A DNA stretch of 37,262 nt from contig JACXUW010000002.1 of the NCBI GenBank assembly GCA_014763705.1, positions 1-37,262 of the forward strand, given 5' to 3'. Origin of the DNA: Micrococcales bacterium (lineage in GTDB: Bacteria; Actinomycetota; Actinomycetes; Actinomycetales; Dermatophilaceae). Below the pieces are notes generated by a model. That model was given only the letters and a program-made list of their open reading frames with translations. It searched no databases and was not told the origin of the DNA. A program made the position numbers and the translations under genes. Shown piece by piece: positions 26,920 through 35,992 of the stretch. Numbering within the stretch: position 1 is the first letter of the stretch; each line of letters starts with the position of its first letter.

Positions 26920-28517
26920 GCACCGACCAGCGCCCCACCGGGCCGGCGTCGGACGCCCACTGGCCCGCTTCCGGCGGTCCCGTGACGCAGCCTCGGCTCG
27001 GGCTCGTCGGGTGGCTGCGGTTCGTCTGGCGGCAGCTGACGTCGATGCGCACCGCGCTGCTGCTCCTGCTGCTCCTCACGGTCGCCGCGGTCCCGGGCGG
27101 TACCTTTCCCCAGCGCTCGATCGACGCCGCCCGTACCGCGCAGTGGATCACCGACCATCCGACCACCGGGCCCGTGCTCGACCGGCTCGGCTTCTTCGAG
27201 GTGTACGCCTCACCGTGGTTCGCCGCGATCTACCTCCTGCTTTTCGTCTCGCTCATCGGCTGCGTCGCCCCACGCTCACGGATCCACTGGCGGCAGGTAC
27301 GGGCCCGCCCACCGCGAGCGCCGCGGCGGCTCGACCGGCTGGGCGCCCATCGCGAGCTGGAGATCGACGGGCACCCCGACGAGGTCCGCGAGCGACTGCG
27401 GACCACCCTGCGGCGTCGGCGCTACCGGATCCACGCGTACGACGACGCGACGCTGTCGGCCGAGAAGGGTCACCTCAGGGAGACGGGCAACCTCGTCTTC
27501 CACCTCGCCCTCATCGGCGTCCTGGTCGGCGTTGCCTGGGGTCACCTCCTCGGCTGGAAGGGCGACGTCATCCTCCCCGTGGGCCAGACGTTCGCCAACA
27601 CCCTGTCGCGCTACGACACCTTCAGCCCCGGCCCAATGGTCGACGTCAACCACCTCGACCCGTTCACGCTCACCCTGGACGAGTTCGCCGTCTCCTTCGA
27701 GACCAAGGACCGCGGGCGGGGACAGTTCGGCGCCCCACGTGACTTCACCGCCACCACCCGCTTCACCCCCGCCTCCGGACCGGCCCGAGAGGTCGACATC
27801 AAGGTGAACCACCCGCTCGAGACCGGTGGCGGCACGGTCTTCCTCCTGGGGAACGGGTACGCCCCCCACGTCACCGTGAAGAGCGCCGACGGCAGGGTTC
27901 TCTACTCCGACGCCACCCCGTTCCTCGCCCAGGACAACAACTACACCTCCGTCGGGGCCATCAAGGTCCCCGGCGCCCAGCCCGACCAGCTGGGGTTCGC
28001 CGGCTTCTTCCTGCCCACCGGCGTCATCGACCAGCAACAGGGGCCGCACTCGGTCTTCCCCGACGCCCTCGACCCCCAGCTCGCCCTCACCGCTTTCTCG
28101 GGCACCCTGTTTCCCGGCGGGGCACCGCAGTCCGTGTACACGCTCGACACCGCACAGATGACCGCGCTCCCCGGCAAGGACGGCGCCGACCAGCTGCGCA
28201 TCCTCCTACACCCTGGTGACACCTACGACCTGCCCGGCGGTCGCGGGTCGATCACCTTCGACGGGGTCGAGCGCTTCGCCGGCCTGTCCATCCGCACCGA
28301 CCCCGGCAAGACCCTCACCCTCGTCTCGGCCCTGCTCGCGCTCGCCGGACTCGTCCTCAGCTTCGTCGTCCGACGTCGCCGGGTCTTCGTCCGGGTACGC
28401 CCCGCCGACGACCCTGCCCGAACGGTCGTGGCCGTGGGGGGTCTCGCCAAGGACGACGACACCGCCATGGACGACGAGGTCGCCGACATCATCCTCTCCG
28501 TGAAAGCAACGCCATGA
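26916..28517 (+). CDS. resB: ResB-family cytochrome c biogenesis protein
   Basis: WRQLTSMRTALLLLLLLTVAAVPGGTFPQRS...FEVYASPWFAAIYLLLFVSLIGCVAPRSR. Confidence 0.9.
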   Translation: MSTDQRPTGPASDAHWPASGGPVTQPRLGLVGWLRFVWRQLTSMRTALLLLLLLTVAAVPGGTFPQRSIDAARTAQWITDHPTTGPVLDRLGFFEVYASPWFAAIYLLLFVSLIGCVAPRSRIHWRQVRARPPRAPRRLDRLGAHRELEIDGHPDEVRERLRTTLRRRRYRIHAYDDATLSAEKGHLRETGNLVFHLALIGVLVGVAWGHLLGWKGDVILPVGQTFANTLSRYDTFSPGPMVDVNHLDPFTLTLDEFAVSFETKDRGRGQFGAPRDFTATTRFTPASGPAREVDIKVNHPLETGGGTVFLLGNGYAPHVTVKSADGRVLYSDATPFLAQDNNYTSVGAIKVPGAQPDQLGFAGFFLPTGVIDQQQGPHSVFPDALDPQLALTAFSGTLFPGGAPQSVYTLDTAQMTALPGKDGADQLRILLHPGDTYDLPGGRGSITFDGVERFAGLSIRTDPGKTLTLVSALLALAGLVLSFVVRRRRVFVRVRPADDPARTVVAVGGLAKDDDTAMDDEVADIILSVKATP

Positions 28518-29554
28518 CCGAATCGACCTGGGCCGCGCTCTCCGACTACTCCGTCTTCTCTGCCCTCCTCGTCCTGTCGGGCGCGCTCGTGGGATACGTC
28601 GTCCACCTCGCCCGAACCGTGCCTCGGGAGGACACCACATCGGACGGCGCCATGACCTCCGCTCCACGCGTGACGCAGCAACAGCTCGTGGATCCTGCCG
28701 GGGCGCCGACCCCCGACGGCGAGTGCTCGGGCCCCGCGCTCGTGGGGGTCGCGACGACGCACGGGCCCGACCACGAGACCGGACGTCCCGACCCCGGGCC
28801 TGCTCGACGGGCATCCGGCATCGCCTGGATGCTCACCCTGCTGGGTACCGCCCTCGTCGTCGCCGGGGTCGTGCTGCGCGCCCTGGACGTCCACCGGTGG
28901 CCGCTCGGCAACATGTACGAGTTCGCGCTCGCCGGCGCCATGTTCACCCTCCTGGCGTACATCGCCTGGTCGACCCGGCGGGACCTGCGGTGGCTGGGCG
29001 CCTTCGTCCTGGCGCCCGTCCTCGCCGTCCTCGGGTCGGCCGTCACGATCTGGTACACGGAGGCATCCCAGCTCATGCCGTCACTGCGGTCGTACTGGCT
29101 CGCCGTCCATGTCACCGTCGCGACCATGACGGTCGCCGTCTTCACCCTCGGCGCTGCCCTCGGGGCCCTGTACCTGATCCAGGACCGGATCGAGACCGGC
29201 GGCTCCGCGCGTGCCCGCCGCTCCTTCATGAGCCGGCTTCCGACGGCGCAGGCTCTCGAGCGGCTCGCCTACGCCGCGCACGTCGTCGCCTTCCCGATGT
29301 GGACCTTCACCGTCATCGCCGGCGCCATCTGGGCCCGGCAGGCCTGGGGCTCGTACTGGAACTGGGACCCCAAGGAGGTGTGGAGCTTCGTCATCTGGGT
29401 CGCCTACGCCGCCTACCTCCACGCCCGCGCCACGACCGGCTGGAGGCGCCAGAACGCCACCTGGATCGCCCTGGCCGGCTTCGGCGCCGTCATCTTCAAC
29501 TTTGCCGTCGTCAACGTCTTCATCGTCGGCATGCACTCCTACTCCGGCCTGTGA
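28514..29554 (+). CDS. ccsB: CcsB/CcsA (ResC) cytochrome c biogenesis protein
   Basis: WGSYWNWDPKEVWSFVIWVAYAAYLHARATTGWR...FNFAVVNVFIVGMHSYSGL, WWD-domain signature. Confidence 0.92.
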   Translation: MTESTWAALSDYSVFSALLVLSGALVGYVVHLARTVPREDTTSDGAMTSAPRVTQQQLVDPAGAPTPDGECSGPALVGVATTHGPDHETGRPDPGPARRASGIAWMLTLLGTALVVAGVVLRALDVHRWPLGNMYEFALAGAMFTLLAYIAWSTRRDLRWLGAFVLAPVLAVLGSAVTIWYTEASQLMPSLRSYWLAVHVTVATMTVAVFTLGAALGALYLIQDRIETGGSARARRSFMSRLPTAQALERLAYAAHVVAFPMWTFTVIAGAIWARQAWGSYWNWDPKEVWSFVIWVAYAAYLHARATTGWRRQNATWIALAGFGAVIFNFAVVNVFIVGMHSYSGL

Positions 29555-29588
29555 CCGGCATCGACCGGCCCGAGGGTGGGACCCGCTG

Positions 29589-30482
29589 ATGACGACGCTC
29601 GAGACCACGGCCGGGATCCTGCTCGTCGGGCTGGTGCTGCGGGACATCTTCCACACCCTCTTCCACCCGAGCGGCTTCGGGACCATCGCTCGGAGCACCT
29701 TCGTCTCCGTGTGGCGAGGGACACGGTTCGCCTGGCGCCGGGGTCGCGGGTCGGAGCTCGCCGGTCCGGCTGCCCTCGTTCTCGTCATCGCCCTCTGGGC
29801 CCTCGGCGTGGTCGGTGGCTTCGCGCTCGTCTACCACCCACGCCTGGAGTCGTTCACCGTCGGCCACGGGCACCGGGCCGCGACGACCTTCGGCACGGCC
29901 CTCTACGTCTCGACGGTCGCCGTCAGCACCCTCGGGCTCGGGGACGTCGTCCCGGTCGACGGACCCATGCGGACGGCCATCGTCCTCGAGGCGCTGATCG
30001 GGTTCCTCCTCCTGACCGCGGCGATCTCCTGGGTCCTGCAGCTCTACCCCGCCCTCACCCGACGCCGGGTCCTCGCCCGCAGCCTGCACACCCTCCACCG
30101 CACTCGCTATGCCGACCACCTACGAGCGGGGTCCGGCCCGAGCGACGCGGTCCTGTTGGACGGCCTGAGGCAGCAGCTCGCCACTGGCGCTGTCGACATG
30201 GAGCAGTACCGCGAGTCCTACTACTTCCGGGAGTCGAAGCGCGAGACCGCCCTGGCCGCCACCCTTCCCGTGGCCCGTGCCGTGGCCGACTGCGCCTGTG
30301 CCCCGTCGTCGCACGTCGAGTGCCGACGCGCAGGACGACGACTCCGGGCGGAGCTCGACACCTTCCAGCACCAGGTCGCCGACGTCATCGGTGCTTCGGC
30401 GGACGACGACCCGATCGGCGCGTACGCAGCCGATCACGAGCACAGACCGTTCATCGACCACGCCGCACTCGACGACGCGTGA
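29589..30482 (+). CDS. Potassium-channel-family-like two-TM protein
   Basis: ALYVSTVAVSTLGLGDVVPVDGPMRTAIVLEALIGFLLLTAAISWVLQLY, pore-loop pattern with filter TLGLGD. Confidence 0.7.
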   Translation: MTTLETTAGILLVGLVLRDIFHTLFHPSGFGTIARSTFVSVWRGTRFAWRRGRGSELAGPAALVLVIALWALGVVGGFALVYHPRLESFTVGHGHRAATTFGTALYVSTVAVSTLGLGDVVPVDGPMRTAIVLEALIGFLLLTAAISWVLQLYPALTRRRVLARSLHTLHRTRYADHLRAGSGPSDAVLLDGLRQQLATGAVDMEQYRESYYFRESKRETALAATLPVARAVADCACAPSSHVECRRAGRRLRAELDTFQHQVADVIGASADDDPIGAYAADHEHRPFIDHAALDDA

Positions 30483-30502
30483 CCCGGCGCGGTGCGAGTC
30501 CG

Positions 30503-30811
30503 TCAACGGTCGAGCCGACCCGCTTCCTGGTCCACCGTCGCCGACCACCACGGCGGCAGCTGCGCGATCCTCGTGCGGCTGGCGTGGGCCAGGGACACGA
30601 ACGCCGCCACGCTCAGAGCCGCCATCGCCGCGAGATCCCAACGATCCTCGGCGTAGTGAGCGATCCCGGCAGGAACCAGCAGAGCACCCGTCCCACCCGC
30701 AACGACGACCGGCCAACACACCGGCGGGAGCCGCTTGCGCAGACTGGCGACCACGAAGACCGTTGAGAGCAGCAGCGCAACAGCGGCAAAGAAACTGTGG
30801 CCAAGTATCAC
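30503..30811 (-). CDS. Small integral membrane protein
   Basis: 102 aa, 3 predicted TM segments; ATGA overlap with the upstream gene. Confidence 0.5.
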   Translation of the reverse strand: MILGHSFFAAVALLLSTVFVVASLRKRLPPVCWPVVVAGGTGALLVPAGIAHYAEDRWDLAAMAALSVAAFVSLAHASRTRIAQLPPWWSATVDQEAGRLDR

Positions 30812-31044
30812 CGACGGGTGCCCGGCTCAGCGCGGCCGGCCAGGACCGCCCCGACGACGAAGACCGCGCCGGCCGCCGGATAGCCGGCCACGAGGTCGAC
30901 GAGCCCCGAGGGACTGCTCGTCAGATGTGCCCCGACGTGGACGATCGCCACGACGGCGGCAACGCCCATGAGCACCTTGCCGGCCAGGACCAGTCGCCGG
31001 TGCCTCCGGTACTCCTGCACTGCCGATCCGTGCGCTTCTGGCAT
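30808..31044 (-). CDS. Small integral membrane protein
   Basis: 78 aa with two TM segments, overlaps the downstream gene by 4 bp. Confidence 0.5.
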   Translation of the reverse strand: MPEAHGSAVQEYRRHRRLVLAGKVLMGVAAVVAIVHVGAHLTSSPSGLVDLVAGYPAAGAVFVVGAVLAGRAEPGTRR

Positions 31045-31267
31045 GTGCCCGTCCTCCTGTTTGTGGTCGTTCGGTCCGCCGTCAGGCCCGCGGTGACGAG
31101 GGCGAGGAGAGCGGCGACGGGTCGAGCCTCACACTCCAACGTCACAGAGCGGTCACCGCAACGGTGCATCGCGGACTTCTTGACGCAACGTTCATGGTTC
31201 CTCAACGCCGCCCGCGGAACGGTCTGCGAGCGTCGGATCGTCCGACGCCCAGACAGGAGCCCGCGCC

Positions 31268-31657
31268 ATGTCCTACGCACTGTCCGTCACGACCGACGGC
31301 CCCTTCGACGAAACCCTGACACGGACCCGGTCCGCCCTCGAGGACCAGGGCTTCGGCGTCCTCACGGAGATCGACATCGCCCAGACCCTCGCGGCGAAGA
31401 CCGGCGAGACGATCCCGGACCAAGTGATCCTCGGGGCGTGCCGCCCGCCGCTGGCCCTCGACGCTCTTCGAGCGGAGCCCGGTATCGGCCTCCTCCTGCC
31501 CTGCAACGTCGTCGTCCGGGAGGCGGACGACCGGGTGCTCGTCGAGGCGATGGATCCGGAGGTCATGGTGCAGGTCACCGGCAACGAGGAGCTGCACGGC
31601 GTGGCAGACGACGCGCGGGCCCGTCTCGAGGCTGCGCTCACTTCGATCACCGCCTGA
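31268..31657 (+). CDS. DUF302-domain protein
   Basis: PFDETLTRTRSALEDQGFGVLTEIDIAQTLAAK...ILGACRPPLALDALRAEPGIGLLLPCNVVVRE. Confidence 0.85.
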   Translation: MSYALSVTTDGPFDETLTRTRSALEDQGFGVLTEIDIAQTLAAKTGETIPDQVILGACRPPLALDALRAEPGIGLLLPCNVVVREADDRVLVEAMDPEVMVQVTGNEELHGVADDARARLEAALTSITA

Positions 31658-31724
31658 CCGGGCCGCTCACACCCCCACGTCTCGACCAGGATCCGACCCC
31701 GGTCGAGTCCCGAATGCAAGGAGC

Positions 31725-32354
31725 TTGTCAGTGGCCCGCCCCGATCGCCCCTCCCGTGCCCGGCTCGAGGAGCTGAAGAACCAGCAGCGCGCCCGCGAAC
31801 GCCGCACTCGGTGGCTCTGGGTCGGCGGCACCTCCCTCGCCGTACTGGCCATCATCGCCGTCGTCGTGTTCACCGTGGCGCGCGACGTGGCGACCCGCCC
31901 CACGCTCGACGCTGTGAGCACCTACGAGCCGAGCAGGAACCACGTCACGACCCCCGTGACCTACAAACAGTCGCCGCCCGTCGGCGGAGACCACAACCCC
32001 GTCTGGCTCAACTGCGGCGTCTACGACAAGCCCGTCCCCAACGAGAACGCCGTGCACTCCCTCGAGCACGGCGCCGTATGGGTCACCTACTCCCCCGACC
32101 TGCCTGCCGGGCAGGTCGACAGCCTCGTCTCCAACCTTCCAGCGGACTACGTGATCGTCTCCCCCTACAAGGGGCTTCCATCACCCGTCGTCGCCTCCGC
32201 CTGGGGAACCCAGCTCGAGCTGGACGGCGTCGACGACCCGAGACTGGGCGACTTCGTCCGCGAGTACCGCCAAGGGCCACAGACCCCCGAGCCCGGTGCT
32301 GCGTGCAGCGGCGGCACCGATGGCACCGGCACCGGCGGCACCGGCATGGAATAG
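31725..32354 (+). CDS. DUF3105-domain membrane-anchored protein
   Basis: YKQSPPVGGDHNPVWLNCGVYDKPVPNENAVHSLEHGAVWVTYSP, DUF3105 signature. Start TTG 31725 or GTG 31731. Confidence 0.85.
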   Translation: MSVARPDRPSRARLEELKNQQRARERRTRWLWVGGTSLAVLAIIAVVVFTVARDVATRPTLDAVSTYEPSRNHVTTPVTYKQSPPVGGDHNPVWLNCGVYDKPVPNENAVHSLEHGAVWVTYSPDLPAGQVDSLVSNLPADYVIVSPYKGLPSPVVASAWGTQLELDGVDDPRLGDFVREYRQGPQTPEPGAACSGGTDGTGTGGTGME

Positions 32355-32359
32355 TCGCC

Positions 32360-33020
32360 GTGACCACCGAGACCTCGCGCCCGTCCGAGCCCACCGGCAG
32401 CGGCCGCCGCCCAGCCTGGACCGCGCTCGCCCTGGCGAGCCTCACGGCGCTGCTCCTCGGAGCGCTGAGATCCATTCTCGTCGTTCGCGCCGCGACCTCG
32501 ACCTCGGTGGCCGACACCGGCGCCGACGTCGGCTTCTCCCGCGACATGCAGACCCACCACCGGCAAGCTGTCGAGATGGCCCTCATCATCCGGGACCGCA
32601 CCGACGACGCGGCGGTCCGCACCCTCGCCTACGACATCGCCACAAGCCAGCAACAACAAGCCGGCCAGATGTACGGCTGGCTCGTGCAGTGGGGCCTGCC
32701 GCAGACCGCGCCCCGCAGACTCATGGCCTGGGCCGACCATGTGGACACGAGTCAGAGCAAGCGCTGATGGGATGCCGGCGATGATGCCCGGTATGGCCAC
32801 CGACCAGCAGCTCGACGAGCTCCGGACAGCCCGAGGCGTGGAGGCGGAACGGATCTTCCTGCGCCTGATGATCGACCACCACCGAGGCGGCGTCGCGATG
32901 GCCGAGGCCGGCCTCGCCGACGCGAAGACCCCTGAGGTCAGGACGCTCGCCGGCGCCATCGACCGAGCGCAGAGGGGCGAGATCGAGCTCATGTCGTCGA
33001 TGCTCGCCGACCGTACGTGA
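32360..33020 (+). pseudogene. DUF305-domain protein interrupted by an apparent frameshift
   Basis: First half in one frame (DMQTHHRQAVEMALIIRDR...GWLVQWGLPQ, stop 32767); second half in another frame (DGMPAMMPGMATDQQ...RLMIDHHRGGVAMAEAGL, stop 33020). Confidence 0.7.
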
Positions 33021-33063
33021 ACGCTCCGCGGACCGGGTCGGGACCAGGAAGAAGGTCGCCGCG

Positions 33064-34002
33064 TCACACTGGTTGCTCTCCGGCGCGGCGCGTGCGCACC
33101 GAATCCACGGACACGGTCGTCGACGCAGGATGGTCGACCTGCAGGGTGGTGTGCTCGATGTCGTGGTCGTCGCTCAGCATCTGCGCGATGGCCTTGCGGC
33201 GTTCGTGGCAGTCGTGCCGGTCTGCCACCAGGACGTGCGCGGACAGCGCGGGGAACCCGGAGGTGACCTCCCAGACGTGGAGGTCGTGGACCTCGACCAC
33301 GCCGTCGACCGCGCGGATGTCCCGCTCGATGGCGGCGACGTCGGTGCCCCGGGGTGCGGCCTCGAGGAAGATCCGCCCCGAGTCGCGCAACAGCCCCCAG
33401 CCCGCCTTGGCCATCAGCGCGGCCACGACGAGCGCGGCGACGGCGTCGGCGCGGGCCCAGCCGGTCAGGAGAACGACGAGCCCGGCGAGCGCGGTGGCGA
33501 TGAACGCGAAGAGGTCGTTGAGGATGTGCTGGAAGGCACCCTCGACGTTGAGCGAGCTGCGGTCGGCCCGGGCGATCAGCCAGCTCGCCCCGAGGTTGAC
33601 GACGATCCCCACGAGCGCGGTGACCAGGACCAGGCCGCCGGACACTTCCGGTGCATCGAGGAACCGCTGCACCGCTTCGTAGGCGAACCACGCCGTCAGG
33701 CCCCACAACGTGAGGCCGTTGAGCTGGGCGGAGAGGATCTCCACGCGCTTCCAGCCGAAGGTGAGGTTGCCCCGGGCCGGGCGCGCAGCCACCCGCCGGG
33801 CCGCCAGCGCGAGGGCGATCGCGGCTGCGTCGGTCAGCATGTGCCCCGCGTCGGAGATCAGCGCCAACGACGAGGCGATGACGCCGACGACGACCTCCAC
33901 CGCCATGAACACGAGGATCAGCGCCAGGGCGGCGCCCAGGTACCGCCCGTCCTGCCGCCCACCGTTGGCGCCTCCGCTCCCGCCGTGGCCGTGGCCCGTC
34001 AT
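33064..34002 (-). CDS. CDF-family cation efflux transporter (CzcD-like)
   Basis: MTGHGHGGSGG...SSLALISDAGHMLTDAAAIALALAARRVAARPARGNLTFGWKRVEILSAQLNG...LNVEGAFQHILNDLFAFI; VEVHDLHVWEVTSGFPALSAHV. Confidence 0.92.
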   Translation of the reverse strand: MTGHGHGGSGGANGGRQDGRYLGAALALILVFMAVEVVVGVIASSLALISDAGHMLTDAAAIALALAARRVAARPARGNLTFGWKRVEILSAQLNGLTLWGLTAWFAYEAVQRFLDAPEVSGGLVLVTALVGIVVNLGASWLIARADRSSLNVEGAFQHILNDLFAFIATALAGLVVLLTGWARADAVAALVVAALMAKAGWGLLRDSGRIFLEAAPRGTDVAAIERDIRAVDGVVEVHDLHVWEVTSGFPALSAHVLVADRHDCHERRKAIAQMLSDDHDIEHTTLQVDHPASTTVSVDSVRTRRAGEQPV

Positions 34003-34700
34003 CGCGCATCCTCCCTGCTCGTCCCACCCGATGAGCAGCACCCGGCGTTGACCTCGTCCCCGCCGCCGGACGTCGCGCAGCAACCCTCTCCCCGCCACGC
34101 CTCGCGGCCCTCGTTGGCTGCGACCCCGGCGATGGCCAGGCCGACGACCGGGTCGGCCCACCACCACCCGAGGGTCGCGTTGAGGACCAGCCCGAGGAGC
34201 AGAACGCCCGAGAGGTAGGTGCACAGCAGGGTCTGGGTCGAGTCGGCCACGACCGCCTGCGAGCCCAGCGCCCGTCCGGTGCGTCGCTGTGCCCGCGACA
34301 ACCACGGCATCACCAGCAGGGACGCCACGGCCAGCACCATGCCCACGGTCGAGGACTCGGGGGTGTGGCCCGCCACCAGCGCCCGGACGGACTCGACACC
34401 GACGTACCCGGCGAGCGCGAAGAACGCCACCGCCATCGCGCGCAGAGCTCGCCGCTCCCGTTTCTCCGGAAGGTGATGGGCGAACTGCCACAGGATGATC
34501 AGACCGCTAGAGACCTCGACGACGGAGTCCAGGCCGAAGCCTACGAGGGCCACCGACCCCGCGGCCACCCCGGCGCCGACGGCGATGACCGCCTCGACGG
34601 CGTTGTAGACCACGGTGGCGCCGGCGAGCAGCCTCGCCCGCCGGCCCAGCCGAGCCCGTTCGGTTGCGCTGAGCGGGACCGCACCCAGCGAAACGCTCAC
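33999..34700 (-). CDS. CDF-like transmembrane cation transporter with Cys-rich C-terminus
   Basis: VYNAVEAVIAVGAGVAAGSVALVGFGLDSVVEVSSGLIILWQF...VADSTQTLLCTYLSGVLLLGLVLNATLGWWWADPVVGLAIAG; tail GEGCCATSGGGDEVNAGCCSSGG. Confidence 0.8.
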   Translation of the reverse strand: MSVSLGAVPLSATERARLGRRARLLAGATVVYNAVEAVIAVGAGVAAGSVALVGFGLDSVVEVSSGLIILWQFAHHLPEKRERRALRAMAVAFFALAGYVGVESVRALVAGHTPESSTVGMVLAVASLLVMPWLSRAQRRTGRALGSQAVVADSTQTLLCTYLSGVLLLGLVLNATLGWWWADPVVGLAIAGVAANEGREAWRGEGCCATSGGGDEVNAGCCSSGGTSREDAR

Positions 34701-35104
34701 GCCCTGCTCACCTCCACCGTCGCAGCACCGTGCCGAGGGCACAGGACGACGGCGTCGCCGGTCAGGCCGAGCAGGCGCTCGGCGGCCGAGAGCAGATCGA
34801 GCGTCGCCTCCCGGTGGGCCAGGGAGTACACCGACGCTCTCCCCTGCGTCCGGACCGTGACGATGCCGCAGTCGAGCAGACACGCCAGGTGCTTCGACAC
34901 CGTCGACTGCGCCAACCTCAAGTGAGCGGTGAGGTCCACGACCCTGTGCTCCCCTTGGACCAGGTGCTGCACGATTGCGACGCGCGACCGATCCCCGAAG
35001 CCGTGGAACAGACACGCCGCCGCCGTCAAAGCCCCCACCTCGACAGAGGGCTCGACCGCAGACACGTGTGCAGTTGCATCGACGTTCGGCTTTGGCATCG
35101 ACAT
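34697..35104 (-). CDS. ArsR-family metalloregulator, CmtR-like
   Basis: HTH LRLAQSTVSKHLACLLDCGIVTVRTQGRASVYSL with C-x3-C in the recognition region and a later Cys (VVLCPRHG). Confidence 0.78.
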   Translation of the reverse strand: MSMPKPNVDATAHVSAVEPSVEVGALTAAACLFHGFGDRSRVAIVQHLVQGEHRVVDLTAHLRLAQSTVSKHLACLLDCGIVTVRTQGRASVYSLAHREATLDLLSAAERLLGLTGDAVVLCPRHGAATVEVSRA

Positions 35105-35363
35105 AATGCGATGCTACTGGCGGGTCCAACTCCGTTCAAGCCACCGACCGGCGCGGTCATGCACCAGCAGTTCGGCTGGCGAGCGATCTCCAGCACCCGA
35201 CACGTCACCGCTCCGAGGAGGGACTGCTGCACCAATCGGCGACGCAATCTCGGGACTTGTCGGCGGGGAGGCCAGCCGTTCAGTAGTCAAGAATTCTCGT
35301 CCATGACCCCGCCGGACCCACTGACCCGCGCCGCCGCTACGTGCGCACCACTACTCTCGACCC

Positions 35364-35684
35364 ATGAAGGCCGTGACCGACCAGAGCGCAGCTCTGCGCT
35401 TGGCCCTCACGCGCCACCGCGGTGATCTGCACCAGATCCTCGAACGCTACTCCGCGAGCAACGCACGACTCTTCGGCTCCGTGGCGCGCGGCGAGGCCGG
35501 TCCTGGAGGCGACATCGACCTGCTGGTAGACCTCCTTCCCAGCGGCGGCAACCCACTGCTGCGGGTCTCCGGAATCGCCGAAGAGCTGAGCGTCCTCCTC
35601 GATGCCAGGCTCGACGTCGTGGCGCCCTCATTGCTCCGGGATGACGTGTCGGCCAGCGCCCTGTCAGACGCGGTGGTCTTGTAA
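35364..35684 (+). CDS. MNT-type minimal nucleotidyltransferase (MntA-like antitoxin)
   Basis: ARLFGSVARGEAGPGGDIDLLVDL, GSx(n)DxD motif. Confidence 0.82.
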   Translation: MKAVTDQSAALRLALTRHRGDLHQILERYSASNARLFGSVARGEAGPGGDIDLLVDLLPSGGNPLLRVSGIAEELSVLLDARLDVVAPSLLRDDVSASALSDAVVL

Positions 35685-35992
35685 GCCGGTCGGACCAGCA
35701 ACGGTTCGACGACATCCTGCACGCTATCGAGCGTTGCCAGGACTGTGCACCGCACCTGAGCTCGGGTGACTTCACCGCCATGGCCTATGACGCGGTCCTG
35801 CGCAACCTCGCCGTCATCGGCGAGGCCGTACGGACCCTGCCCGAGGAGACACGAGCCTCGATGCCGGACGTGCCGTGGGCGTCGATCGCGGGCCTGCGCA
35901 AGGTCGTCGGACACGAGTACTTCCGAGTCGCACCTTCGCCCTGGACACCGTCGAGCATGATCTCGCCGACCTCGCCGGTCCTCCGCGCCTGA
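35684..35992 (+). pseudogene. Decayed HEPN/HepT-like toxin
   Basis: Frame encodes SRSDQQRFDDILHAIERCQ...AYDAVLRNLAVIGEAVRTLPEE...GLRKVVGHEYFRV (R-x4-H-x-Y) but has no start codon in place and its C-terminus (TVEHDLADLAG) lies in another frame. Confidence 0.65.

Noticed and set aside
32300-32350. Short ggcacc(ggc) repeats encoding GGTDGTGTGGTG
   Set aside because: Ordinary low-complexity Gly/Thr C-terminal tail of the DUF3105 protein.
32165-34027. 620-aa minus-strand ORF
   Set aside because: Alternate frame of the CDF gene fused to antisense of DUF305/DUF3105.
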